NCBI GenBank assembly: GCA_030837445.1
Contig: JAUPKM010000240.1
Coordinates: 1 to 9,950 of the forward strand
Length of the DNA stretch: 9,950 bases
Reading direction: 5' to 3'
Origin: Actinomycetota bacterium
GTDB taxonomy: Bacteria > Actinomycetota > Actinomycetes > S36-B12 > UBA10799
This document shows, piece after piece, positions 1 to 5,559 of the stretch; the stretch's first letter is position 1; each line of letters opens with the position of its first letter. The position numbers and the translations under genes are program-made. The notes beneath the pieces were generated by a model, which made no database searches, was not told the DNA's origin, and was given only the letters and a program-made list of their open reading frames with translations.

Positions 1-192
1 AGGCTCCGAGGAGATTCGCGCCGATCAGTGCCGTCACACAGCGTGCGCACTGAGGATAACCTGTGGGAAACACGTCATCCAAACGGCTGATGCCCGCATC
101 ATCCACTGGTGTAGCCGGTAACGCCTGTGGATATCTCGCCGACGACTGTCCGCGCTGAAGTCACGCCTGACGCCGGACCACAGCATCCGAAG
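1..192. other. Left edge, no supportable gene
   Basis: No reading frame here has a convincing start, ribosome binding site and family resemblance. The three forward frames run into stops at about 51, 90 and 119, so at most the tail of a gene lying to the left could be present, and none of the short peptides is recognisable. Two short stretches rich in TGTGG/GGATAA (about 50-70 and 126-134) recall DnaA-box sequence but are too few and imperfect to call. The stretch may carry the 3' untranslated region of the YceI gene that ends at 193. Confidence 0.5.
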
Positions 193-729
193 CTACTTGC
201 CGATGGCGACCCGGACCTCCACTCGCACCACATCAGCCACCTGCAACATACCCAACATGGTCGCGTAGGGGGTGACGCCAAAGTCGGACTGCTTGACCGG
301 AAGCACCGACACCACCGTCCAATGTTCGTCCTCGTCGGTCAGTGCGACTGTGGCGTCAATCGACCTCGTCTGACCAGCAATCGACAGTTGCCCCTGGATG
401 GCCACAGAATCCGCCTCGCGGCTGATCGAAGTACTGACGAACGTCACCTCCGGGGCCGCATCGGCACCTAGGCAGTCCCGGGCATGCCGCAGGATCGTCT
501 GCTCGTCGCTGGACGTCAGCGGCTTCAGTCCGTGACCGGCCTCAACCCGGAGGCTCGCCAATCGCGCCGCCAGCACCACCGACTCGGGCTCCCGCCCTGC
601 GAAGGTCACCTCAGCGTTCCAATCGTCGACCGCCAACTCCAAAGAGTGACCCATCCTGGCCGCCCGGCCCTCGACCCCGGTGTACAGCATGAGTGACCCA
701 TTGGCCGGTCCCAGTTCGGATTTCTCCAT
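193..729 (-). CDS. YceI-family protein (lipid-binding-like domain), cytoplasmic form
   Basis: This 178-residue protein is close to the usual length of a YceI domain. YceI proteins are lipocalin-like beta barrels that bind polyisoprenoid or other amphiphilic lipids. Seen here are the N-terminal strand with GVEGRAARMGHSLEL (about residues 18-32), a beta-rich middle, and the C-terminal signature VKQSDFGVTPYATMLG (about 145-160) followed by a strand ending VEVRVAIG, which match the family's closing KQSxxGxxPY segment. There is no signal peptide or lipobox, so unlike E. coli YceI it is probably cytosolic, as in many actinobacterial members. No Shine-Dalgarno sequence precedes the ATG, but a TANNNT hexamer lies six bases upstream, fitting a leaderless transcript. 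The first 12 residues are poorly constrained and the true start could be slightly internal. It stands alone on this strand, and the ligand cannot be inferred. Confidence 0.85.
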   Translation of the reverse strand: MEKSELGPANGSLMLYTGVEGRAARMGHSLELAVDDWNAEVTFAGREPESVVLAARLASLRVEAGHGLKPLTSSDEQTILRHARDCLGADAAPEVTFVSTSISREADSVAIQGQLSIAGQTRSIDATVALTDEDEHWTVVSVLPVKQSDFGVTPYATMLGMLQVADVVRVEVRVAIGK

Positions 730-735
730 GGTCCG

Positions 736-741
736 ACCATA
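736..741 (-). promoter_or_regulatory. Candidate -10 element of a leaderless yceI-like transcript
   Basis: On the minus strand TATGGT is followed by six bases and then the ATG of the YceI-family gene. That spacing would put the transcription start at or next to the start codon. The gene has no recognisable ribosome binding site, and leaderless mRNAs are common in Actinomycetota. No convincing -35 hexamer is seen, so this is an inference from spacing. Confidence 0.35.
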
Positions 742-763
742 CGGCTAGCGGTAGGGGGTTGGG

Positions 764-856
764 ATGCCGACAGGGCAGCCGGTCATGCTGCTGGCGAACA
801 GCGGCCGGATCGCGGGTATCGACCTGGACCAGCGGCCGGCCGGATGCGATCATTGA
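764..856 (+). CDS. Possible 30-aa small ORF upstream of the small membrane protein gene
   Basis: An ATG at 764, preceded by the purine-rich AGGGGG at a workable distance, opens a 30-codon frame that begins MPTGQPVMLLANSGRIAG and ends at a TGA 20 bases before the next start codon. Nearly all third codon positions are G or C, as expected for a coding frame in this genome, but over so few codons this is weak. I recognise no family. It could be a leader peptide coupled to the downstream gene, or chance. Confidence 0.22.
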   Translation: MPTGQPVMLLANSGRIAGIDLDQRPAGCDH

Positions 857-876
857 TGGGAACAAGGAGGTCGGCC

Positions 877-1119
877 ATGACGGAAACGGCATTGAGTGTG
901 CTGCTGTTCCTCGCGATCATGGCCGTGCTGGGGGTGGCTGCGGTCGGCGGGGTCCACCTGCGCCGCGGTGCAGCTTTGGAGCGCCAAGCGCGACAGGCCG
1001 AACTCACCTGCCGACATATCCACGCGCTGGAACGGGACGCAGGTTTCAGCTACAGCGCGTGTCTCGCCCGCGACCACTGCGCCGCCGACCCGAAGCAGCG
1101 AGCAGAACTCCCCCGCTAG
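877..1119 (+). CDS. Small single-pass membrane protein, unknown function
   Basis: The ATG at 877 is chosen because AAGGAGG lies seven bases upstream, a near-perfect ribosome binding site. An in-frame ATG at 844 lacks one. The 80-residue product has one hydrophobic helix at about residues 5-27. It is followed by an arginine-rich stretch (HLRRGAALERQARQ), so the positive-inside rule would put the C-terminal part in the cytoplasm. That tail is charged and carries three cysteines (45, 62 and 68) and two histidines (47, 49), which could bind a metal or form disulfides. I recognise no family. The gene converges on the HAD hydrolase gene with 58 bp between stop codons, where no clear terminator is visible. 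Confidence 0.6.
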   Translation: MTETALSVLLFLAIMAVLGVAAVGGVHLRRGAALERQARQAELTCRHIHALERDAGFSYSACLARDHCAADPKQRAELPR

Positions 1120-1177
1120 CCCAGCCGACCTAGCTGCCGGGATCCTCGAACCGACCTCCGCCGCTGGATGCGGGCCA

Positions 1178-1813
1178 TCAGAGCAGCCCCAGCGCCGACA
1201 GTCGCGACATCAACTGGTCGGCGGACTGAAACTCGATGCCGACGAATCCGAGCCGCTGGGCCGCCGCCACATTCTCCGGTCGATCATCGACGAACACCGC
1301 ACGCTCCGCGGCGACTGCGTACCGATCGAGTAGCACTCGATAGACAGCCGGGTCGGGTTTGACCAGTTCCTCATGGCTCGAGACGACAACGCCGTCAAAA
1401 TCGTCCAGCCACGGGTACACCCGCCGTGCCACCTCGAAATTGCCGCGGCCGAAATTTGTCAATCCGAGGATTCGGATACCCGCGCCTCTCAGCGCGGCGA
1501 GCACTGCCTGCGTACCCGGGATCTCGCCCACCAGCGCATCCCGGAAACGCTCCGGGTACAGCCCGAACACCTGCGCGTGTTGGGGCGCCGTCCGTTGCAC
1601 GGACGCCACCGCCACCTGCCAGGGCACACCTCGGTCGTGCTCTAGATTCCAGAAGTTGAATTCAGTCTCCGCCAGGAACCGATCCACGTCGGCGCCGGGC
1701 GGCAACAGGGACTGGAAGAGTGCCGTCGGTTCCCAGCCCAGCAACACCCCGCCGAGGTCGAACACGACAGTGTCGAAGCCAGCAGGGTGAGCGGGATTCC
1801 ACTGACCAGCCAT
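1178..1813 (-). CDS. HAD-superfamily hydrolase, subfamily IA (YihX-like phosphatase)
   Basis: This 211-residue protein has all four HAD motifs in order. Motif I is VVFDLGGVL with nucleophile Asp19, motif II is LTN with Thr119, motif III has Lys152 in VKPDP, and motif IV is FVDD with Asp176/Asp177. A helical cap of about residues 30-95 marks subfamily IA. The second motif-I aspartate, the usual acid/base, is Gly21, as in the YihX-type DxG variants. A small phosphorylated metabolite is the likeliest substrate, but none can be named. The ATG at 1813 is the plausible start: a longer frame upstream (to 2020) runs antisense-like through the DUF4333 gene and is basic nonsense. However, this start lies inside a perfect 22-bp inverted repeat that also contains the only SD-like sequence (AGGGTGAG). 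Residues 1-12 (MAGQWNPAHPAG) are thus largely encoded by the hairpin arm. The gene is last in a minus-strand cluster, 38 bp after the DUF4333 lipoprotein gene. Confidence 0.88.
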   Translation of the reverse strand: MAGQWNPAHPAGFDTVVFDLGGVLLGWEPTALFQSLLPPGADVDRFLAETEFNFWNLEHDRGVPWQVAVASVQRTAPQHAQVFGLYPERFRDALVGEIPGTQAVLAALRGAGIRILGLTNFGRGNFEVARRVYPWLDDFDGVVVSSHEELVKPDPAVYRVLLDRYAVAAERAVFVDDRPENVAAAQRLGFVGIEFQSADQLMSRLSALGLL

Positions 1814-1834
1814 GGAATCCCGCTCACCCTGCTG
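1780..1834. repeat. Perfect 22-bp inverted repeat with 11-nt loop over the HAD start codon
   Basis: The arms 1780-1801 (begins CAGCAGGGTG, ends GGGATTCCA) and 1813-1834 (begins TGGAATCCC, ends CACCCTGCTG) are exact reverse complements, separated by CTGACCAGCCA. In the minus-strand mRNA the hairpin starts 17 nt after the stop codon of the DUF4333 gene. It encloses the weak ribosome binding site and the ATG of the HAD gene: the A pairs and the U and G fall in the loop. It could act as a transcription terminator or 3' stabiliser for the lipoprotein gene, a translational block for the HAD gene, or a protein-binding palindrome. No T-run follows on either strand, as is common for GC-rich actinobacterial terminators. 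Confidence 0.95.
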
Positions 1835-1851
1835 CTGCGAGTCGCGTATCG

Positions 1852-2415
1852 CTAGCTCTGCTTGATTTCCCAGGTGACCTCGGTGCCGTCTGCAGGTACG
1901 GTCACAACCGCGGTCTCGGACTTCTCTTCGCCACCCTCGGTCGTGCCGGTGACGGTGCAATCGAAGGTGCTGCCGGGCTCGGCCACGTAGACAGTGCCGG
2001 TCACACCTTGCGGCTTGCAACTGGTCTGCCAGGTGCCGGGGACCTGCTGGGTCAACTGCTCGTTGATCTTCGTCTGCATGGTGTTCAGAGCGATGAACTT
2101 GGCGGTCGTCTTGTAGGAGACGTTGCCCTGATCATCGTCCTGGGTGACCACGAGTTTGACGTTCTGTCCGTCGACCACTGCGGTGCAGTCAAAGGTGCCG
2201 CCCTTTTCCGCCTTGACGTCGCTAGGGCAGGTGACCGCAACCGAAGCACCCGGCGCCACCTCGTTGATTTTCGCCGTGATGGTGGACGACAACTTCGCCG
2301 AGTCGAGGGACGAACTGCAGCCCGACAGGGCGAGTGCTGCCGCTGCGAGACCGGCGACACCGAAGGCGGCCGTCAGGGACCGACGACGCGCCCCGCGAGT
2401 TGTTGTCTGGAACAT
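1852..2415 (-). CDS. Lipoprotein with two DUF4333-like repeats
   Basis: The 187-residue product has an arginine-rich n-region, a hydrophobic helix (about 14-30) and a lipobox LSGC with the lipidated cysteine at 33, so it should be anchored to the outer face of the membrane. The mature part shows two copies of the DUF4333 pattern seen in mycobacterial and related secreted proteins: Cys-Pro-Ser-Asp-Val, then GGTFDC (Cys63 and Cys77, followed by strands), and again Cys133 with PGSTFDC (Cys153). Each pair probably forms a disulfide. The function of DUF4333 is unknown. An in-frame TTG at 2538 would overlap the stop of the cupredoxin gene, but would place about 41 basic residues before the signal peptide, so the ATG at 2415 is preferred. 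Its ribosome binding site is weak (GGGG eight bases upstream). The gene follows the cupredoxin lipoprotein gene by 119 bp and precedes the HAD gene. Confidence 0.85.
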   Translation of the reverse strand: MFQTTTRGARRRSLTAAFGVAGLAAAALALSGCSSSLDSAKLSSTITAKINEVAPGASVAVTCPSDVKAEKGGTFDCTAVVDGQNVKLVVTQDDDQGNVSYKTTAKFIALNTMQTKINEQLTQQVPGTWQTSCKPQGVTGTVYVAEPGSTFDCTVTGTTEGGEEKSETAVVTVPADGTEVTWEIKQS

Positions 2416-2435
2416 GCCCGATACCCCAATCTCCC

Positions 2436-2474
2436 CGGCCCAGCGGGGCCGAATCTCCACGGGGCGACGCCCCG
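2436..2474 (-). other. Two short GC hairpins in the cupredoxin-DUF4333 spacer
   Basis: Two adjacent stem-loops lie between the stop of the cupredoxin gene and the start of the DUF4333 gene. They are CGGCCC/GGGCCG with loop AGCG (2436-2451) and CGGGGC/GCCCCG with loop GAC (2460-2474). They could be a weak terminator, a processing site or part of the leader. A TAGGCT hexamer (2486-2491 on the minus strand) could serve as a -10 element for an internal promoter, but no -35 match is seen. All of these roles are inference. Confidence 0.4.
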
Positions 2475-2534
2475 ATGTCGATCGGAGCCTAGCGGGCAAG
2501 GTCGGCGTCGGAGCGTTGCGACGCACCCGACAGG

Positions 2535-2945
2535 TCAATTCGCAGTGACCGGAACGCGTATCTCCTTGCCGCCCGTTTCACACTTGACCTCGTAGGGTCC
2601 GGCGGGGACGTCCGCGGTGAAGGACTTCGTCAGTCCTGACGTCAAACCCTCGACCTCGCCCATGATCTTGCTGAATGCGCCGTTCTCTTGTCCGTACAGG
2701 TAGACCTCTGTCTCGCCGGTGGCAGTCGAGGTGGCAGTCACTGTCACCTTCCCTGCCGCCAGCGTGGAGGCGTTGAGTTGGCAGGCACTGTCGGTCGCCG
2801 TCACCTGCAGGTCCGAGGTGCGGGCCAGCGTCGGAGCTGACGAAGAGGCAGCCGATCCACTCGCGCTGGAGCTGCCGCTGGATCCACACGCGGCCAGCGC
2901 CGCGGCCGCGGGCACCAACAATGCAATCGCATACTTCTTGGGCAC
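2535..2945 (-). CDS. EfeO-type cupredoxin-domain lipoprotein (no M75 domain)
   Basis: The product is a 136-residue lipoprotein with a hydrophobic helix and a lipobox ending AAC (Cys20), then a Ser/Ala-rich linker and one EfeO-type cupredoxin domain. The domain shows the family's two cysteines: one in DSACQLNASTLAAGKVTV (Cys55) and one in AGPYEVKCETGG (Cys122), with acidic residues between (QENGAF, GEVEGL). EfeO normally joins this domain to a C-terminal M75 HxxE domain, which is absent here. In EfeUOB systems EfeO is the extracytoplasmic partner that binds metal and is thought to oxidise or deliver iron to the permease EfeU. The immediately upstream gene is EfeU, which supports that role. The GTG at 2945 is chosen because GGAGG lies eight bases upstream. 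The ATG at 2960 would contain that ribosome binding site in its own codons 2-3. A G-run array fills the 75-bp gap to efeU. Confidence 0.82.
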   Translation of the reverse strand: MPKKYAIALLVPAAAALAACGSSGSSSASGSAASSSAPTLARTSDLQVTATDSACQLNASTLAAGKVTVTATSTATGETEVYLYGQENGAFSKIMGEVEGLTSGLTKSFTADVPAGPYEVKCETGGKEIRVPVTAN

Positions 2946-2964
2946 GTCGAGTTCCTCCATAGTT

Positions 2965-3002
2965 GGGTTGGGAGTTGGGAGTGGGAAGTTGGGGGTTGGG
3001 GG
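2965..3002 (+). repeat. G-run array (possible G-quadruplex) between efeU and the cupredoxin gene
   Basis: Six runs of three to five guanines occur on the plus strand at 2965-2967, 2970-2972, 2977-2979, 2983-2985, 2991-2995 and 2998-3002, separated by loops of 2-5 bases in a degenerate GTTGGGA heptad pattern. This meets the usual G3+N1-7 quadruplex rule with runs to spare. The genes are on the minus strand, so the G-rich strand is the transcription template and the mRNA is C-rich. It lies between the stop of the permease gene and the ribosome binding site of the lipoprotein gene, where it could slow polymerase and set the ratio of the two products. Confidence 0.85.
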
Positions 3003-3020
3003 AAAAGCTCGGGTCGGACA

Positions 3021-3869
3021 TCAGACTCGTGCCGCCGGTACCGGCGTCGGCCGCACCGCGGTGCTGCGGGCAGGTCGCAGGTAGAGATACATCACCGGCA
3101 CCAGGTAGGACAGCCAGACGACTGCCTCCAGCCACGTGGTCTTGGGGGAGAAATTCACCGTCCCCTTCAGGATCGACCCGTACCAACTCGATGCCGGTAT
3201 CTGGGCCGACACATCCCAGGCGAGGGTGTTCAGGCCCGGCAGCAGCCCGGCCTCCTGCAGGTCATGGACCCCGTAGGCCAGTACCCCGGCAGCGACAACA
3301 ATCAGTGCGGCACCAGTCCACTTGAAGAAGGTGGCCAGGTTCAATCGCAGCGCGCCTCGGTAGATCAACCAGCCGAGCACGACAGCCGTCGCCAGACCCA
3401 ACAAGGCACCTGTGAGGGGTATCCCGTTCTGCCCTGTCGCCTTCACCGCTGCCCACAGGAATAGGGCTGTCTCCAACCCCTCCCGGACCACCGCGACGAA
3501 TGCGACGACTGCCAGCGCGAAACCGCCGGCTGCGAGGGCCTTGTCCAACTGGCCGTGCAACTCGCCCTTCAAGCCGCGGGCTGCACTCTTCATCCAGAAG
3601 ACCATCCAGGTGACGAATCCGACCGCCACGATGCTCAACACGCCGCCGAAGGCCTCCTGCGCCTGGAAGCTCATCGCGGCACTGCCGAAGGTGAGGGCGG
3701 CCCCGAAGGCCAGCGAGAGCGCGACCGCCAGGCCGACGCCGATCCAGACCAGTCGCACCTTCTCGCGGTTACCTGTCCGCACCAGGTAGGCGATCAGAAT
3801 CCCGACAACCAGGGACGCTTCCAACCCCTCCCGGAGTCCGATCAGGTAGTTCGACAGCACCTGCGCCAC
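3021..3869 (-). CDS. efeU: FTR1-family iron permease, EfeU-like
   Basis: This 282-residue integral membrane protein has the length and about seven hydrophobic segments of bacterial FTR1/EfeU permeases. The two diagnostic REGLE motifs are present: REGLEA at 13-18 in the first helix and REGLET at 129-134 in the fourth. The glutamates are taken to line the iron pathway. FQAQEAFGG (68-76) and the HDLQEAG segment (202-208) also match the family. In EfeUOB systems the permease imports iron that was handled outside by EfeO and EfeB. Here it is followed by a cupredoxin-only EfeO homologue, and no DyP-type peroxidase (EfeB) is in the window. A DtxR/IdeR-like box lies 42 bp before the start, implying repression when iron is plentiful. 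The start may be the GTG at 3869 or the GTG three codons later (3860), for which AAGGTG is better spaced. The frame is intact. Confidence 0.92.
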   Translation of the reverse strand: MAQVLSNYLIGLREGLEASLVVGILIAYLVRTGNREKVRLVWIGVGLAVALSLAFGAALTFGSAAMSFQAQEAFGGVLSIVAVGFVTWMVFWMKSAARGLKGELHGQLDKALAAGGFALAVVAFVAVVREGLETALFLWAAVKATGQNGIPLTGALLGLATAVVLGWLIYRGALRLNLATFFKWTGAALIVVAAGVLAYGVHDLQEAGLLPGLNTLAWDVSAQIPASSWYGSILKGTVNFSPKTTWLEAVVWLSYLVPVMYLYLRPARSTAVRPTPVPAARV

Positions 3870-3904
3870 CTTCTTCTCGACTGAGACCTCATCGGCCGCA
3901 CATC

Positions 3905-3932
3905 ACTATATTAGGGTTGCCTTACCTAATAT
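3905..3932 (-). promoter_or_regulatory. DtxR/IdeR-like iron box overlapping the efeU promoter
   Basis: TTAGGGTTGCCTTACCTAA at 3911-3929 matches 16 of 19 positions of the DtxR/IdeR consensus TTAGGTTAGSCTAACCTAA. The palindrome extends outward to ATATTAGG...CCTAATAT (3908-3932). On the minus strand TATAGT (3905-3910) and TAATAT (3908-3913), both good -10 hexamers, overlap the end of the box, so a bound repressor would occlude the promoter. The only gene it can serve nearby is efeU. The permease gene on the other side ends here and reads toward lower coordinates from above 5.4 kb. Confidence 0.88.
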
Positions 3933-3958
3933 CAGGCGGGGTCGTGATCTCCGGCGAG

Positions 3959-3974
3959 CGCGCCCTGCGGCGCG
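3959..3974 (-). terminator. Candidate GC hairpin terminator after the amino-acid permease gene
   Basis: CGCGCC, a four-base loop CTGC, and GGCGCG form a perfect six-pair stem 11 nt past the permease stop codon on the minus strand. There is no T-run. Its place between a gene end and the iron-regulated promoter fits a factor-assisted or GC-only terminator insulating efeU. Confidence 0.4.
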
Positions 3975-3985
3975 AGTGGGTCGCC

Positions 3986-5473
3986 TCAGGTGGCCTTCCC
4001 ATGCCGGCCGATCTCGTCGGGGTGATACCGGAGCCGTGCGCGTTTGAAACTGTAGGTGAAATAAATGACCAGACCGAGCGCCATCCAGATGAGGAAGATG
4101 ACCCAGGTCTCGGCCCGCAGGTAGCGCATGATGTACAGGTTCATCAGGATGCCCATGATCGGCAGGACCGGTCCCCAGGGCACCTTGAACCCGCGTGGCA
4201 GGTCAGGTCGAGTCCGCCGCAACACGATCACGCCGATGTTGACGACGATGAAGGCGGTCAGAGTTCCGATACTGGTGGCCTCCGCCAGGTTCGCCAGCGG
4301 AATCAGCCCCGCCAACAGACCCGTGATGCCGATCACGATCAGCGTGTTGAAGACCGGCGTCTGAGTCCTTGGGCTGACCCGGGTGAATACCTTCGGAAGT
4401 AGTCCGTCACGACCCATCGCGAACAGGATCCGGGTATGCCCGTACATCGTGACCAATACCACTGAGAAGATCGAGATGACAGCCCCGAGGGCGATGATCA
4501 CCGGCGCCCACGCGCTCCCCGTCACGTTCTGCGCGATCGTCGCCAGCACCGCCTCGGACCCCTGACCCTCAAACGTTTGCCAGGGTTGGGCACCGATCGC
4601 AGCGACCGCCACCAATACGTAGACGGCTGTGACGATCACCAGCGAGGCAATGATCGCGATCGGCAGATTGCGCTTGGGGTTCTTAGCCTCTTCGCCCGCC
4701 GTCGACACGCCGTCGAAGCCGATGAACGAGAAGAAGATCTGCCCGGCAGCAGCCGAGATACCCACCATCCCGAGCGGCAACAACGGTTTGAAGTTCCCCG
4801 CGGAGAACGATGAGAAGGCAATCACGCAGAAGAAGATCAGGATGCCGATCTTGAGCAGCACCATGGCCGAATTGACCTTTGCCGACTCCGAGGTACCTCG
4901 AATAAGGAATACCCCGCAGAGCACAATCACCACAATCGCGGGCAGATTGATCAGCCCGCCCTCCATCGGGCCGTTCGACATCCAGAGCGGCAGAGCGACG
5001 CCGAACCCGTCCACCAGGAACGCGTTGAGGTACTGCGCCCAGCCCACCGCCGTCGCAGAGATCGCCAGGCCGTATTCGAGCATCAGACACCAGCCCACGA
5101 TCCAGGCGACAACCTCCCCGAGGGTCGCGTAGGTGTAGGAGTAGGAGGATCCCGAGATCGGGATCGTGCCGGCCAATTCCGCATAGGACAGCGCGGAGAA
5201 CATACACGCGATGGCCGCCAGGATGAAGCTGAAGATGACCGCCGGACCGGCCATCGGGACAGCCACTCCGAGCACAATGAAGATGCCGGTCCCGATGATC
5301 GACCCGACCGAGAACAAAGTGAGCGAGAACAGCCCCATCGACCGCTTGAGGTGCGGGCCGTCCTGGTCGGATTCGGTGCTCTCCAGCAGCAGCGCATCCG
5401 GGCTCTTGATTCGGAATATCTGCCGAATTCCACCGCTCGGAGCGTCACGGACCGGAGTAGGCGTTCCAGACAT
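3986..5473 (-). CDS. APC-superfamily amino-acid permease (cationic amino-acid transporter type)
   Basis: The 495-residue protein has a soluble N-terminal tail of about 45 residues and then roughly 12 hydrophobic segments, the normal APC layout. The first helix carries GSIIGTGIF (57-65), the substrate- and ion-binding loop motif of APC transporters. The sixth-helix region FIGFDGVSTAGEEAKNPKRNLP is the strongly conserved signature of the CAT/YfnA branch, so an amino acid taken up with protons is the likely substrate; the exact one cannot be read off. The start is the ATG at 5473, with GAGGAGG five bases upstream; an upstream in-frame extension of 32 codons lacks such a site. It is divergent from a universal stress protein gene with 125 bp between, and APC permease/Usp neighbours or fusions are frequent. 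A dyad in that spacer may control it. Confidence 0.9.
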   Translation of the reverse strand: MSGTPTPVRDAPSGGIRQIFRIKSPDALLLESTESDQDGPHLKRSMGLFSLTLFSVGSIIGTGIFIVLGVAVPMAGPAVIFSFILAAIACMFSALSYAELAGTIPISGSSYSYTYATLGEVVAWIVGWCLMLEYGLAISATAVGWAQYLNAFLVDGFGVALPLWMSNGPMEGGLINLPAIVVIVLCGVFLIRGTSESAKVNSAMVLLKIGILIFFCVIAFSSFSAGNFKPLLPLGMVGISAAAGQIFFSFIGFDGVSTAGEEAKNPKRNLPIAIIASLVIVTAVYVLVAVAAIGAQPWQTFEGQGSEAVLATIAQNVTGSAWAPVIIALGAVISIFSVVLVTMYGHTRILFAMGRDGLLPKVFTRVSPRTQTPVFNTLIVIGITGLLAGLIPLANLAEATSIGTLTAFIVVNIGVIVLRRTRPDLPRGFKVPWGPVLPIMGILMNLYIMRYLRAETWVIFLIWMALGLVIYFTYSFKRARLRYHPDEIGRHGKAT

Positions 5474-5533
5474 GCGCGCCTCCTCGGTGGTGTGGCCGCT
5501 ACGGTAGTGCACACCTGCCCCACCCGTCGCCGC

Positions 5534-5551
5534 TGTAATCGATTCGTTACA
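5534..5551. promoter_or_regulatory. Dyad in the permease/stress-protein divergent control region
   Basis: TGTAATCGATTCGTTACA has five-base inverted arms TGTAA/TTACA around an eight-base centre. It sits between the divergent permease and universal stress protein genes. Read on the minus strand it is GTAAC, six bases, ATTAC, which partly resembles the actinobacterial GlnR nitrogen-control half-sites (GTnAC-n6-GAAAC). The resemblance is incomplete, so the regulator is a guess. TGTAAT could equally be a -10 element for the stress-protein gene. Confidence 0.35.
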
Positions 5552-5559
5552 ACCAATTC

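Noticed and set aside
50..134. DnaA-box-like sequences (TGTGGATAT at 126-134 and GGATAACCTGTGG near 53-65) suggesting an origin
   Set aside because: There are only one or two imperfect matches, with no cluster, no AT-rich unwinding region and no dnaA/dnaN neighbour.
1814..2020. N-terminal extension of the HAD protein by 69 residues
   Set aside because: The extension is Arg/His-rich, overlaps the DUF4333 coding region out of frame, and the HAD core starts just after the ATG at 1813.
2416..2538. TTG start overlapping the cupredoxin stop codon as the start of the DUF4333 lipoprotein
   Set aside because: It would put about 41 charged residues before a normal lipoprotein signal peptide, and the ATG at 2415 gives a standard n-region.
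1720..2595. A 291-codon open frame on the plus strand
   Set aside because: It runs antisense through the DUF4333 and HAD genes, has low-complexity Arg/Gly-rich content, no family resemblance and no ribosome binding site. It is a by-product of high GC third-position bias.
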